Shown: positions 1-9,449 of the stretch, one piece after another | How the letters are laid out: each line of letters begins with the position of its first letter | How positions within the stretch are numbered: position 1 is the first letter of the stretch | Assembly: GCF_041262565.1 (NCBI RefSeq) | Contig: NZ_JBGCCJ010000001.1 | Coordinates: 2,728,001 to 2,792,000, forward strand | Reading direction: 5' to 3' | Source of the DNA: Leifsonia sp. EB41 | GTDB lineage: Bacteria; Actinomycetota; Actinomycetes; Actinomycetales; Microbacteriaceae | Length of the DNA stretch: 64,000 nucleotides | The notes under the pieces: model-generated | Database searches by the model: none | Seen by the model: the letters and a program-made list of their open reading frames with translations, nothing else | Told to the model about the DNA's origin: nothing | Translations under genes and position numbers: made by a program

Positions 1-627
1 CTCGGCATCCTCGCCGACGTCGCGCCCTCCACCGACGACCTCATCTACGCGCTGCACCCCGACGGCTTCGCGATGCACTCGATGCGCTCGTTGGAGGTCT
101 CCCGGCTCTACCTCCAGGTCGATCCCGGCGAGTCGGTCGACGACTGGTCGGACGAGCGGATCTGGGAGGCGCTGCAGACGCGCCTCGGCGTCCCGGGCTG
201 GACGCTGAGCGAGGGGACGATCACCGAGAAGTCGATCACGCCGATGCGCAGCTTCGTGGCCTCCACGCTGGAGCACGGACGCCTGTTCCTCGCCGGCGAC
301 GCCGGTCACATCGTCCCGCCGACCGGCGCGAAAGGCCTCAACTCGGCCATCGCCGACGTCGCGCTGCTCGGCCGCTCGCTCGCCGCGCATTTCGGCGGCG
401 GCGACGCCCTCCTGAAGCGCTACAGCGGCGCCGCCCTCGCCCGGCAGTGGAAGGTGCAGCAGTTCTCGCAGTGGATGACGGAGATGCTGCACGTCCACCG
501 CGAGGTCCCCGACGAGGCGGCCCGCGCCTTCCGTTACCGCAGCCAGCTCGGCCAGCTGGAGTACACCACCGGATCGCGTCACGCGCAGGCGGCCCTCGCC
601 GAGCAGTACGCGGGCCTCCCTTTCTGA
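1..627 (+). CDS. pobA: 4-hydroxybenzoate 3-monooxygenase, C-terminal part (truncated by window edge)
   Basis: The reading frame is open from base 1, so the N-terminus with the first FAD dinucleotide-binding motif lies outside the window; 208 residues remain. The segment RLFLAGDAGHIVPPTGAKGLN is the GD motif that contacts the FAD ribityl chain in class A flavin hydroxylases, and the surrounding sequence fits PobA. It hydroxylates 4-hydroxybenzoate to protocatechuate with NADPH and O2 in the cytoplasm. It sits 8 bases before pcaH and so feeds the ring-cleavage genes of the same operon. The family is clear; the exact substrate is supported mainly by this context. Confidence 0.9.
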   Translation, partial: LGILADVAPSTDDLIYALHPDGFAMHSMRSLEVSRLYLQVDPGESVDDWSDERIWEALQTRLGVPGWTLSEGTITEKSITPMRSFVASTLEHGRLFLAGDAGHIVPPTGAKGLNSAIADVALLGRSLAAHFGGGDALLKRYSGAALARQWKVQQFSQWMTEMLHVHREVPDEAARAFRYRSQLGQLEYTTGSRHAQAALAEQYAGLPF

Positions 628-635
628 GGTATGCC

Positions 636-1397
636 ATGAACGACGAGCAGGACCAGATCAACGCGGAGATCGCCGCCGCGCACGCGGCTGCGGCGTCCGC
701 CGGGCCACTCCCCGCGCACCCGCTGCGCGACTTCGGGCCGTACCGCAGCTCGCGGCTGCGCCACCCCACCCACGAGCTGGTGCGGGCCGACCCGGAGGAG
801 ATCGAGCTCGTCTCGCCGGCGTTCGGGCACACCGACGTCGCTGCGGAGGAGAGCGACCTCACCATACAGCACAGCGGAGAGCCGCTCGGCGAGCGCATCA
901 TCGTGACGGGTCGCGTGCTCGACGGCGAGGGCCGGCCGGTGCGCAACCAGCTCGTGGAGGTCTGGCAGGCGAACTCCTCCGGCCGCTACGTCCACAAGCG
1001 CGACCAGCATCCGGCGCCCCTCGACCCCAACTTCACCGGCGTGGGCCGCACGATCACGGGCGAGGACGGCTCGTACCGGTTCGTCACCATCAAGCCGGGC
1101 CCCTATCCGTGGCGGAACCACCGCAACGCGTGGCGGCCGGCGCACATCCACTTCTCGCTGTTCGGGTCGGCGTTCACGCAGCGGCTCGTGACGCAGATGT
1201 ACTTCCCGAGCGACCCGCTGTTCGCGCTCGACCCGATCTACCAGTCGATCGCCGACCCGGCCGCGCGCCAACGGCTGATCGCCACGTACGATCACGACGT
1301 GAGCGAGCCGGAGTGGGCGCTCGGCTACCGGTGGGACATCGTCCTCACCGGCGGCAAGGCGACCTGGATGGAGCCGGAGGAGGGCGAGCATGCCTGA
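636..1397 (+). CDS. pcaH: protocatechuate 3,4-dioxygenase beta subunit
   Basis: This 253-residue intradiol dioxygenase subunit binds the catalytic non-heme Fe(III) and cleaves protocatechuate to 3-carboxy-cis,cis-muconate. Ligands are visible by family comparison: Tyr in SSGRYVHKRD, Tyr in KPGPYPWRN, and the two His of RPAHIHFS. The start MNDEQD at 636 was chosen because it follows the pobA stop at once; the longer open frame upstream runs inside pobA. It overlaps pcaG by 8 bases, which suggests translational coupling of the two subunits. Confidence 0.95.
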   Translation: MNDEQDQINAEIAAAHAAAASAGPLPAHPLRDFGPYRSSRLRHPTHELVRADPEEIELVSPAFGHTDVAAEESDLTIQHSGEPLGERIIVTGRVLDGEGRPVRNQLVEVWQANSSGRYVHKRDQHPAPLDPNFTGVGRTITGEDGSYRFVTIKPGPYPWRNHRNAWRPAHIHFSLFGSAFTQRLVTQMYFPSDPLFALDPIYQSIADPAARQRLIATYDHDVSEPEWALGYRWDIVLTGGKATWMEPEEGEHA

Positions 1398-1959
1398 GAC
1401 GAACGAGCACGAGCAGTTCCTGCAGACACCGTCGCAGACGGTCGGGCCGTTCTTCGGCTATGCGCTGCCGTACGAGGGCGGCCCGGAGGTCGCTCCGCCG
1501 TGGCGGGACGGCGCGATCCGCCTGCACGGCACCGTCTTCGACGGCGACGGCGTGCCGGTCCCCGACGCGATCATCGAGGTGTGGGGCGCCGACGCCGACG
1601 GCACGCCGATCTCCCGGCAGGGCAGCCTCCAGCGCGACGGGCACACCGTCACCGGCTTCGGGCGCGCCGCCGTCGACCGGGCAGGCCACTACTCGTTCAC
1701 GACGGTCCGCCCTGGCGCGCCCGCGCCGGGCCGGGCCCCATACCTGCTGGTGACCGTGTTCGCGCGGGGTCTCCTGCACCACCTCTTCACACGCGCCTAT
1801 CTCGACGACGGCGACCCGTTCCTGGCCACCGTGCCGGAGGAGCGGCGGAGCACCCTGATCGCCACCCCGGACGGCGAGAGCAGCTATCGCTTCGACATCC
1901 GCCTCCAGGGTGAGGACGAGACCGTCTTCCTCGACTTCGTGGGGGACGGGCGTGGCTGA
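1390..1959 (+). CDS. pcaG: protocatechuate 3,4-dioxygenase alpha subunit
   Basis: This 189-residue protein has the intradiol dioxygenase fold. TPSQTVGPFFGYALPY near the N-terminus is typical of PcaG, and the HIH iron ligands found in pcaH are absent, as expected for the structural alpha subunit. It assembles with PcaH into the protocatechuate-cleaving enzyme. The start overlaps the end of pcaH and the stop overlaps the pcaB start, so the three genes are probably translated in series. Confidence 0.94.
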   Translation: MPETNEHEQFLQTPSQTVGPFFGYALPYEGGPEVAPPWRDGAIRLHGTVFDGDGVPVPDAIIEVWGADADGTPISRQGSLQRDGHTVTGFGRAAVDRAGHYSFTTVRPGAPAPGRAPYLLVTVFARGLLHHLFTRAYLDDGDPFLATVPEERRSTLIATPDGESSYRFDIRLQGEDETVFLDFVGDGRG

Positions 1960-3109
1960 GCCCTTCGACTGGGGTCTCCTCGAGCCGGCCGGTGCAGTGG
2001 GTGTTCCGGCCGGCGACGATCGTGTGCTGGCTGCCATGATCGCGGTCGAGGAGGCCCTGGTCGGAGCCTGGGACGAGCTCGACGGCTCGGCGGCCGGCCC
2101 CGGATACGTGCCGCTCGCGTTCGACGACGCCGCGATCGACCGGGCGCGGCTGGTGGCGGGCGCGCGGGAGGCCGGAGTGCCCGTCATCGCGCTGGTCGAA
2201 CAGCTCCGCGCGCAGGCGGGGGCGCAGGCGGGACGGGTGCATCGCGGCGCGACCAGTCAGGACATCGTGGACTCGGCGCTCGTGCTGGTGTCGCGGGAGT
2301 CCCTGGCGCGCACGCGGGACGCCCTCGCCGTCGCAGCCGCGGAGCTCGCGGCCCGTGCGATCCGCTCGCGCGCGACGCCGCTGCTGGCGCGCACCCTGAC
2401 GCAGCCGGCCGAGCCGACGACGCTCGGCGCGTCCCTGGCCCCCTGGCTGGACGCCGTGGTGTCGGCGATGGAGGTCCTCGACCGGCTCCACTACCCTGTC
2501 CAGCTCGGCGGCGCAGTGGGCACGGGTGCGGCGTTCGCGCGGCTCGCGGGCCGCGCCGACGCCCCGCAGACCCTCCGCGCCGGCGTCGCCGCTCGCCTCG
2601 GGCTCAGCGACCCCGGCCGGGCCTGGCATACCGATCGCGGTCCGGTGCTGGCGATCGCGGACGCCGCGGCGCGGGTCGCCGCGGTGGCCGGCCGGATCGG
2701 CCGCGACCTCGGCCTCGCGGCGCGCGACGGCGTGCTCCTGCCCGCCACCGCTGGCGGCTCGTCCGCGATGCCGCACAAGCAGAACCCGGTCGACGCCGTG
2801 CTGCTCACCGCGAACGGCCTCCGCGCCCCCGGTCTCCTCGCCACGGTGCACACTGCAGCCCTCAGCTCGGACGCGCGGCCGGCAGGGGAGTGGCACGCCG
2901 AATGGCAGGCCTGGCGCGGGCTGCTGCGCATCGCGGCGGAGAGCGCGGAGGTGCTCGCGCACGCAGTCGCCGACATGGTGGTGGCTGATACCGTCCTGAC
3001 ATCCTCGCCGGCCGACGCCGCCGACCTGGCCTCCGCCGGTGCCGTCGTGGACGCCGCCGTCGCCCGCTACCGCGCCCAAGCCGAACCCGACCGAGAGGCG
3101 GACTCATGA
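1952..3109 (+). CDS. pcaB: 3-carboxy-cis,cis-muconate cycloisomerase
   Basis: This 385-residue member of the fumarase/aspartase superfamily has the signature GSSAMPHKQNP. It lactonizes 3-carboxy-cis,cis-muconate to 4-carboxymuconolactone, the step after PcaHG. The GTG at 1952 (protein VAEPFDWG...) is preferred because it overlaps the pcaG stop by a few bases; the upstream ATG at 1910 would lie well inside pcaG. At 385 residues it is short next to the roughly 450 of proteobacterial PcaB. The stop overlaps the pcaL start in an ATGA junction. Confidence 0.92.
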   Translation: MAEPFDWGLLEPAGAVGVPAGDDRVLAAMIAVEEALVGAWDELDGSAAGPGYVPLAFDDAAIDRARLVAGAREAGVPVIALVEQLRAQAGAQAGRVHRGATSQDIVDSALVLVSRESLARTRDALAVAAAELAARAIRSRATPLLARTLTQPAEPTTLGASLAPWLDAVVSAMEVLDRLHYPVQLGGAVGTGAAFARLAGRADAPQTLRAGVAARLGLSDPGRAWHTDRGPVLAIADAAARVAAVAGRIGRDLGLAARDGVLLPATAGGSSAMPHKQNPVDAVLLTANGLRAPGLLATVHTAALSSDARPAGEWHAEWQAWRGLLRIAAESAEVLAHAVADMVVADTVLTSSPADAADLASAGAVVDAAVARYRAQAEPDREADS

Positions 3110-4284
3110 CCATCCCGCGATTGCGCGGCTCGATGACCGCGGCCTCCCCGTCCGCCGCGGCGCCGCGCCTCCTGGTGCTGCTGCCCTCCCTCGGCACGAC
3201 AGCCGAGCTGTGGGACGGTGTCGTGGCGCGGCTGGCTGCCGCCCCGGACTCCCCGCGGATCCTGCGCGTCGACCTCCCGGGTCACGGTGCGTCGCCCGCC
3301 ACGCGCGAGCCGTTCACGATCTCCGAGCTCGCGGCGGCGGTGCTGGGTCTCGTGGACGAGGTCGGCGGCGGTGCGTTCGACATCGCAGGGGACTCCCTCG
3401 GCGGAGCGGTCGCACTGGAGGTGGCGCTCACCGCCCCGGAGCGCGTGCGCAGCCTGGCCATGTTCTGCTCCGGCGCGCGAATCGGCACGACGGAGGGCTG
3501 GGCCGATCGCGCCGCGCAGGTGCGCGCCTCCGGAACGGCGTCCGTGGTGGCGGGGAGCGCGCAGCGCTGGTTCGCGCCCGGATACCTGGCCGCACATCCG
3601 GACGGCCCGGGCGGCCACGCGCTCAAGACCCTGCTCGACGTGGACGACGAGTCGTACGCGCTGTGCTGCGAGGCGCTCGGCGGGTTCGACCGCCGCGACG
3701 CGCTCCCGGGCGTGCACGTGCCGTCGCTCCTCGTCGCCGGCGCGCACGACCAGGTGACCACCTCGGCCCTGATGGCGGAGGACGCCGCGGCGCTCCCCGG
3801 CGCGCGATTCGTGGAGCTGGCGCACGCCGCCCACCTCGTCCCGCTGGAGGACCCGGCCGAGACCGCCGCACTGCTGGCGGCGCTGCTCGCGGGCCGCGAC
3901 GTCGACGCCGTCGCAGCCTACGAGCGCGGCATGGCCGTCCGGAGGGCGGTGCTGGGCGACGCCCATGTCGACCGCGCCGCGGCGGCGACCACCCCGGAGA
4001 CCGCGGACTTCCAAGACTTCATCACCCGCTACGCATGGGGCGAGGTCTGGGCCCGGCCGCAGCTCACCCGGCCGGAGCGGTCGATCGCGACCCTCGCCAG
4101 CCTGGTCACCGGCGGCCACGAGAACGAACTGCGCATGCACGTGCGCGCCGCCCTGCGCAACGGCCTGACCCGCACGCAGATCGCGGAGGTCATCCACCAC
4201 ACAGCGCTGTACGCGGGGCTGCCCGCGGCCAATGGCGCGCTCGCGATCATGCGCGAAATCTTCACGGAGGAGACAGATGGATAA
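3106..4284 (+). CDS. pcaL: PcaL: 3-oxoadipate enol-lactonase / 4-carboxymuconolactone decarboxylase fusion
   Basis: This 392-residue protein carries two enzymes in one chain. Residues about 15-260 form an alpha/beta hydrolase with a nucleophile elbow GDSLGG (Ser about 97), matching enol-lactonase PcaD. Residues about 268-392 match carboxymuconolactone decarboxylase PcaC (ARPQLTRPERSIATLASLV, TQIAEVIHH). PcaL fusions are known from actinobacteria such as Rhodococcus. Together the domains turn 4-carboxymuconolactone into 3-oxoadipate. The ATG at 3106 overlaps the pcaB stop, and the 3' end overlaps pcaI by 8 bases. Confidence 0.94.
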   Translation: MTIPRLRGSMTAASPSAAAPRLLVLLPSLGTTAELWDGVVARLAAAPDSPRILRVDLPGHGASPATREPFTISELAAAVLGLVDEVGGGAFDIAGDSLGGAVALEVALTAPERVRSLAMFCSGARIGTTEGWADRAAQVRASGTASVVAGSAQRWFAPGYLAAHPDGPGGHALKTLLDVDDESYALCCEALGGFDRRDALPGVHVPSLLVAGAHDQVTTSALMAEDAAALPGARFVELAHAAHLVPLEDPAETAALLAALLAGRDVDAVAAYERGMAVRRAVLGDAHVDRAAAATTPETADFQDFITRYAWGEVWARPQLTRPERSIATLASLVTGGHENELRMHVRAALRNGLTRTQIAEVIHHTALYAGLPAANGALAIMREIFTEETDG

Positions 4285-5077
4285 GCCAACCAGCCTGGAC
4301 AAAACTGTCGGGTCGGCCACCGGGGCCGTCGCCGACATCCCGGACGGCGCCTCGCTCGCGGTCGGGGGGTTCGGCCTGTCCGGGGTGCCGATCGTGACGA
4401 TCCGCGCGTTGCTCGCGCGCGGCGTCCGCGGCCTGGAGGTCGTCTCGAACAACTGCGGCGTGGACGGGTGGGGCCTGGGCGAGCTGCTGGCCGCCGGCCG
4501 GATCCGCCGGGTGATCGCGAGCTACATCGGCGAGAACAAGGAGTTCGCCCGCCAGTATCTCGGCGGCGAGGTGGAGGTCGAGCTCACCCCGCAGGGCACG
4601 CTGGCCGAGCGGCTTCGCGCGGGTGGCGTCGGCATCCCGGCCTTCTACACGGCGACCGGCGCCGGCACCGCGGTCTCGGACGGCGGCATGCCGATCCGCT
4701 ACGCGGCCGACGGCTCGGTGGCGGAGGAGAGCGCGCCGAAGGAGCTGCGCCCGTTCGACGTGTTCGGCCGCGCCCGCGAGTACGTCCTGGAGACAGCGAT
4801 CCGCACAGACTTCGGGCTCGTGCGCGCTGCCGTCGGCGACCGGCACGGAAACCTGCGCTTCGAGAAGTCGACCCGCAACTTCAACCCGCTGGCGGGCATG
4901 GCCGGCCGCATCACCATCGCCGAGGTGGACGAGCTGGTCGAGCCGGGCGTGCTCGGCCCCGACGACATCCACCTGCCCGGCATCTACGTGGACCGCGTGA
5001 TCGCGCTGACCCCCGAGCAGTCGGCGGATCTGCCGATCGAGAAGGTCACCGTCCGCGCCCGACCGGAAGGGAACTGA
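4277..5077 (+). CDS. pcaI: 3-oxoadipate CoA-transferase subunit A
   Basis: This 266-residue class I CoA-transferase alpha subunit has the glycine-rich [11 protein letters not shown] near the N-terminus. With PcaJ it moves CoA from succinyl-CoA to 3-oxoadipate. The ATG at 4277 (MDKPTSLDK) follows GGAGG at 4266-4270 and overlaps the pcaL stop; an open frame from 4232 would lie wholly inside pcaL. An ordinary 3-oxoacid CoA-transferase (ScoA) cannot be told apart from sequence, but the operon supports the pca role. Confidence 0.9.
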   Translation: MDKPTSLDKTVGSATGAVADIPDGASLAVGGFGLSGVPIVTIRALLARGVRGLEVVSNNCGVDGWGLGELLAAGRIRRVIASYIGENKEFARQYLGGEVEVELTPQGTLAERLRAGGVGIPAFYTATGAGTAVSDGGMPIRYAADGSVAEESAPKELRPFDVFGRAREYVLETAIRTDFGLVRAAVGDRHGNLRFEKSTRNFNPLAGMAGRITIAEVDELVEPGVLGPDDIHLPGIYVDRVIALTPEQSADLPIEKVTVRARPEGN

Positions 5078-5078
5078 T

Positions 5079-5747
5079 ATGCCCCGCACCCGCGACGAGA
5101 TGGCCGCCCGCGCTGCCCTCGAACTGGAGGACGGCTCGTACGTGAACCTGGGCATCGGCCTCCCGACGCTCATCCCGAACCACCTGCCGGAGGGGGTGCA
5201 CGTCGTACTGCATTCCGAGAACGGCATATTGGGTGTCGGGCCCTATCCGTGGGAGGGCGAGCAGGACCCGAAGCTGATCAACGCGGGCAAGGAGACCGTC
5301 ACCGTCCTGCCCGGCGCGAGCTATTTCGACTCGGCCGCCAGCTTCGGGATGATCCGGGGCGGCCGCATCGCCACCGCCGTCCTCGGTGCCATGCAGGTCT
5401 CGGCTTCCGGCGACATCGCCAACTGGGCCGTGCCGGGCAAGATGGTGAAGGGGATGGGCGGGGCGATGGACCTCGTCAACGGAGCCGAGCGCGTCATCGT
5501 GATCATGGAGCACGTCGCCAAGGACGGCTCGGCCAAGCTGGTCGAGCAGTGCACCCTCCCCCTGACCGGGCGCGGCTGCGTCGACCGGATCATCACCGAT
5601 CTCGCCGTGATCGACGTGACCGACGACGGCCTGGTGCTGCAGGAGGTGGCGCCGGGCGTGACCGTGGACGACGTGGTGGCCGCCACGGGCGCCCCGCTGA
5701 CCATCCCGGCCGCCGTGACCGCGGGGTCGGAGGCGGCGCATGCCTGA
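5079..5747 (+). CDS. pcaJ: 3-oxoadipate CoA-transferase subunit B
   Basis: This 222-residue class I CoA-transferase beta subunit carries the active-site glutamate in HSENGILG (Glu about 47), which forms the acyl-CoA intermediate. It starts 1 base after the pcaI stop and overlaps pcaF by 8 bases, so the two subunits are made together. It acts in the cytoplasm on 3-oxoadipate from PcaL and passes 3-oxoadipyl-CoA to PcaF. Confidence 0.92.
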   Translation: MPRTRDEMAARAALELEDGSYVNLGIGLPTLIPNHLPEGVHVVLHSENGILGVGPYPWEGEQDPKLINAGKETVTVLPGASYFDSAASFGMIRGGRIATAVLGAMQVSASGDIANWAVPGKMVKGMGGAMDLVNGAERVIVIMEHVAKDGSAKLVEQCTLPLTGRGCVDRIITDLAVIDVTDDGLVLQEVAPGVTVDDVVAATGAPLTIPAAVTAGSEAAHA

Positions 5748-6954
5748 GCTGCGCGAGGTCGTCGTCTGCTCGCCGCTGCGCACGCCGGTCGGCCGCATGG
5801 GCGGCGTGCTGGCCCCGGTGTCCGCGCTCTCGCTCGCCGAGACCGTGCTCCGTGCCCTCCTCGACCGCACCGGGCTCGACCCGGCCGCGGTGGAGGGCGT
5901 GATCGGCTCGCAGGGCTACCCCACGATGGAGGCGCCCGCCTTCGGTCGCGTCGCCGCGCTCAACGCGGGCTTCCCGGTCACGACGACGGGCTACCAGCTC
6001 GACCGGCGCTGCGGCTCCGGCCTCCAGGCGGTGATCAACGCGGCGATGGAGGTGCAGACCGGTGCGAGCGACGTGCTGGTCGCGCTCGGGGCCGAGTCGA
6101 TGTCGAACGCCCCTCTTTATACGGAGCAGGGTCGCCGCGGCCTCCCGCCCGGCGGCCTGATGCTGCACGACGCTCTCGCGCGCGGCCGCGAGACGGTGGG
6201 TGGCCGCAACTTCCCGACGCCGGAGGGCAACGTCGGCTCGGCGGAGACGCTGCGCCGCGAGTACGGCATCCCGCGTGAAGCGCAGGATGAACTGGCGCTC
6301 CGCTCGCACCAGCGCGCGGTCGCTGCGCAGGAGTCGGGTGCGTTCGACGCCGAGCTGGTCCCCGTGACCGTGCCGGGACGCAAAGGCGAAATCGTGCTCG
6401 ACCGCGACGAGCATCCGCGCGCCGACACGACGCTGGACGCGCTGGCCGGCCTCCGCCCGATCCTCGGTCGCAGCGATCCCGCAGCGACAGTCACCGCCGG
6501 AAACTCCAGCGGGCAGAACGACGCGGCGGCCGCCGCGATCGTCACGACGCCGGAGCGCGCCGCCGCGCTGGGGCTGGTGCCGGTGCTGCGACTGCGGTCC
6601 TGGGCGGTCGCGGGCAACGACCCCGCGGTGTTCGGCGTCGCGCCCGTCCCGGCGGCGAACAGAGCGCTCGACCGCGCCGGCGTCACCTGGGGCGACATCG
6701 ACGTGATCGAGCTCAACGAGGCGTTCGCGGTGCAAGTGCTCGCGTGCCTGGCCGACTGGGGGATCGACGCGGAGGACCCGCGGCTCAACCCGCGCGGGAG
6801 CGGCATCTCCATCGGGCACCCCATCGGCGCCACCGGCCTGCGGATGCTGGCGACGCTCGCCCACGAGCTACCCGCCCTCGACGGCTCGCTCGCGGTCGAG
6901 ACCATGTGCATCGGCGGAGGCCAGGGCCTCGCCGCCGTCTTCGAGCGCGTCTGA
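5740..6954 (+). CDS. pcaF: 3-oxoadipyl-CoA thiolase (acetyl-CoA acyltransferase)
   Basis: This 404-residue thiolase has the acylated cysteine in [11 protein letters not shown] (Cys about 91), the His motif GHPIGATG, and the second catalytic Cys in CIGGGQG. It splits 3-oxoadipyl-CoA into succinyl-CoA and acetyl-CoA, ending the beta-ketoadipate pathway. It is the last gene of the overlapping operon and is followed by a strong inverted repeat. General thiolases share these motifs, so the specific name depends on context. Confidence 0.92.
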   Translation: MPELREVVVCSPLRTPVGRMGGVLAPVSALSLAETVLRALLDRTGLDPAAVEGVIGSQGYPTMEAPAFGRVAALNAGFPVTTTGYQLDRRCGSGLQAVINAAMEVQTGASDVLVALGAESMSNAPLYTEQGRRGLPPGGLMLHDALARGRETVGGRNFPTPEGNVGSAETLRREYGIPREAQDELALRSHQRAVAAQESGAFDAELVPVTVPGRKGEIVLDRDEHPRADTTLDALAGLRPILGRSDPAATVTAGNSSGQNDAAAAAIVTTPERAAALGLVPVLRLRSWAVAGNDPAVFGVAPVPAANRALDRAGVTWGDIDVIELNEAFAVQVLACLADWGIDAEDPRLNPRGSGISIGHPIGATGLRMLATLAHELPALDGSLAVETMCIGGGQGLAAVFERV

Positions 6955-6960
6955 CCCTCG

Positions 6961-7020
6961 CCGAGGGCCACGTAAACGCCCCCAAGACGCACTTTTAGGG
7001 GCGTTTTACGTGCCCTTCGG
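6961..7020. terminator. long near-perfect inverted repeat after the pca operon
   Basis: Arms 6961-6982 and 6998-7020 pair over about 22 bases, centred on CACGTAAACGCCCC and GGGGCGTTTTACGTG, with a 15-base loop. It lies just after pcaF in the 172-base gap before the ABC gene. It probably ends pca transcription. There is no clean U-tract beyond the arm, so factor-dependent release or RNA processing is possible. It does not share the loop of the ACACGCCG repeats elsewhere in the window. Confidence 0.6.
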
Positions 7021-7126
7021 CGTCAGGGCTGTCGCCCCTCGACGGGGGCGGTGTGTGCGGGGGCGGCTGCGCGTAGGGTGATATGGGCGTGTCGGACGGA
7101 TTCCGGGAGCGCTCAGGGGAGGTGCG

Positions 7127-7894
7127 ATGACGCAGGACGATGCGGTCGCGGTGGCGATCCGTGGTCTGCACAAGCGGTTCGGGGCGAAGGCGGCGGTCGA
7201 CGGGATCGACCTCGACGTGCCCTCCGGCAGCTTCTACGGGCTGGTCGGCCCGAACGGCGCGGGCAAGACCACGACGCTCAACATGGTGACCGGCCTGCTG
7301 CGGCCCGACGCCGGCCAGGTGCTCATCCACGGCGCAGACATGTGGCGCGACCCGCTGGCCGGCAAGGCGCTGGTCGGGGTGCTCTCCGACGGCGTCCGGC
7401 TGTTCGACCGCCTCACCGGCGAGCAGCTCGTCGAGTACGCGGGCCTCCTGAGCGGCATGGACCGCCCCACCGCGATCGAGCGCACCCACGACCTCCTCAA
7501 CCTCCTCGACCTCGCGTCCGCCGGAGGCACCCTCGTAGTCGACTACTCGGCCGGCATGACGAAGAAGATCGCGCTGGCCGCCGCGATGGTGCACGCGCCG
7601 CGCGTCCTCGTGCTGGATGAGCCGTTCGAGTCCGTCGACCCGGTCTCCGCGGCGAACATCCGCGACATCCTGCACGGCTACGTCCAGAGCGGCGGCACCG
7701 TCATCGTCTCGTCGCACGTCATGGACCTGGTGGAGCGGATGTGCGACCACGTCGCGGTGATCAACGGCGGCCGCGTGCTCGTCGCCGGCACCGTGGACGA
7801 GGTGCGCGGGGGCTCCACGCTGGAGGACCGCTTCGTTGAGCTGGTCGGCGGTCGCCGCGTCGGGGAGGGGCCGGAGTGGTTGCGACACTCGTAA
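7127..7894 (+). CDS. ABC transporter ATP-binding protein
   Basis: This 255-residue ATPase has Walker A GPNGAGKTTT at residues 41-50 and Walker B VLVLDEPFES. Its signature region is unusual (YSAGMTKK in place of LSGGQ). A Shine-Dalgarno-like GGGGAGGTG precedes the ATG. It overlaps the membrane gene that follows by 19 bases, so the pair should form one transporter. The CcmA/DRA-like type and the large ABC-2-like partner suggest export; the substrate is unknown. Confidence 0.88.
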   Translation: MTQDDAVAVAIRGLHKRFGAKAAVDGIDLDVPSGSFYGLVGPNGAGKTTTLNMVTGLLRPDAGQVLIHGADMWRDPLAGKALVGVLSDGVRLFDRLTGEQLVEYAGLLSGMDRPTAIERTHDLLNLLDLASAGGTLVVDYSAGMTKKIALAAAMVHAPRVLVLDEPFESVDPVSAANIRDILHGYVQSGGTVIVSSHVMDLVERMCDHVAVINGGRVLVAGTVDEVRGGSTLEDRFVELVGGRRVGEGPEWLRHS

Positions 7895-9447
7895 GGCTGC
7901 GCCTGCTCGTCCTCCGCAACTCGTTCCGCCGCAGCACCTCGCAGCTCGTCGCGGTCATCCTCGGCGGTGTTTACGCGCTCATCGCGCTCGTCATCGTCCT
8001 CGGCGGCCTCGTGCTGCTGGGCTTCGCGCCGACCGAGGTGGCGCGCACGGTCGTCGTCATCGGCGGCTCGGCCGCCGTGCTCGGCTGGGCGGTCCTCCCG
8101 CTGCTGCTGTCCGGCATCGAACAGACCCTCGACCCCGCCAAGCTCGCCGTCTACCCGATCCCGCTGCGCCCGCTCATGCTCGGGATGCTGCTGAGCGCGG
8201 TCGTCGGAGTCGCGGGGGCCGCGACCACGCTCGCGTCGCTGGCGACCTCGCTGAGCTGGCTCCGGCTGCCCGGCGTCGCGGTGGTCGCATTCGTAACGGG
8301 CGCGCTCGGCGCCGCGACCTGCGTCGTCGTGTCGCGGGCCGTCACCTCGGTGTCGAGCGGGCTGTCCGGAGGCCGACGATTCCGGGAGGCCAGCGGGCTG
8401 CTCATCCTCATCCCGCTGATCCTCGCCGGGCCCATCGTCATCGGCATCACGCGCGGCCTCCGCTCGTCGTCCGACGCGCTGCCCGCCGTCGCGGACGGAC
8501 TGTCCTGGTCGCCGCTCGGCGCCGTCTGGGCGGTGCCGTCGCAGCTCGCCCTGGGCGACCCGCTCGGCGCGCTGGCGCGGTTCCTGATCGCGGCCGCGAC
8601 GTTCGTCGTGCTGTGGATGGTGTGGCGCTGGGGGCTCGCCCGGTCGCTGACGACCCCGGCGCGCGCGTCGTCGCGTGTCCGCGCCCAGGGCAAGCTCGGC
8701 TGGTTCGGCATCCTGCCCGGCACGCAGTCGGGGGCGATCGCGGCCCGCTGCCTGACGTACTGGTTCCGCGACCCGCGCTACCTGCGGCAGCTCCTCGTGA
8801 TCCCCCTGATGCCGGTGCTGTTCTGGTTCTACTCGAGCCTCAACCACTCGTCTGCGCTGCCGTTGATCGGGGCCCCTGTCGTGGCGTTCTCGCTCGGTAT
8901 CGGGATGATCGCCGACGTCTCGTACGACTCGACCGCGTTCGCGCTGCACGTCGCGAAGGCCGTGCCCGGTCGCGCGGACCGCTGGGGCCGGGCGGCGGCG
9001 CTGCTCTCGTTCGCCGTGCCGGCGATCGTTCTCATCGCGCTCTTCGGCGCGGCCGTGGGCGGCGATTGGCACATCCTCCCCGGTCTGATCGGCCTCTCGC
9101 TCGGCATCCTGCTCACCGGGGCGGCGGTGTGCGCGGTGACCTCGGCTCGGCTGGTGTTCCCGGTGCCGGAGCCGGGCGACAACCCGTTCCGGTCGCGGCC
9201 GGGCGCCAACATCTCGCTGCTCGGCCCGACCTTCGCCGCGTGGGGCGTGATCGCGGTGCTGTGCCTGCCCGAGATCGTCCTGTTCATCGTCGGGCTGGTG
9301 ACCGGCGACGCGCTCTGGCTCTGGGCGGCGCTCGTCGTCGGCGTGGCGCTGGGCGGCGTGCTGGTGGGCGTCGGCGTGCGGATCGGCGGCAACATCCTCG
9401 ACGCCAGGGCGCCGGAGCTGCTGCTGCAGTTGCGGAAGGACGCCTGA
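7876..9447 (+). CDS. ABC-2-like membrane permease
   Basis: This 523-residue hydrophobic protein has about ten or more predicted membrane spans (for example residues about 28-55, 60-80, 95-125, 170-195, 400-425, 440-490) and no nucleotide-binding motif. It is translationally coupled to the upstream ATPase and is presumably its membrane partner. Proteins of this size and pattern pair with single ATPases in actinobacterial exporters. Substrate and direction cannot be read from the sequence. Confidence 0.8.
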   Translation: MVATLVRLRLLVLRNSFRRSTSQLVAVILGGVYALIALVIVLGGLVLLGFAPTEVARTVVVIGGSAAVLGWAVLPLLLSGIEQTLDPAKLAVYPIPLRPLMLGMLLSAVVGVAGAATTLASLATSLSWLRLPGVAVVAFVTGALGAATCVVVSRAVTSVSSGLSGGRRFREASGLLILIPLILAGPIVIGITRGLRSSSDALPAVADGLSWSPLGAVWAVPSQLALGDPLGALARFLIAAATFVVLWMVWRWGLARSLTTPARASSRVRAQGKLGWFGILPGTQSGAIAARCLTYWFRDPRYLRQLLVIPLMPVLFWFYSSLNHSSALPLIGAPVVAFSLGIGMIADVSYDSTAFALHVAKAVPGRADRWGRAAALLSFAVPAIVLIALFGAAVGGDWHILPGLIGLSLGILLTGAAVCAVTSARLVFPVPEPGDNPFRSRPGANISLLGPTFAAWGVIAVLCLPEIVLFIVGLVTGDALWLWAALVVGVALGGVLVGVGVRIGGNILDARAPELLLQLRKDA

Positions 9448-9449
9448 CC

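Noticed and set aside
6961-7020. Membership of the post-pca hairpin in the ACACGCCG repeat family
   Set aside because: Neither arms nor loop match the other copies.
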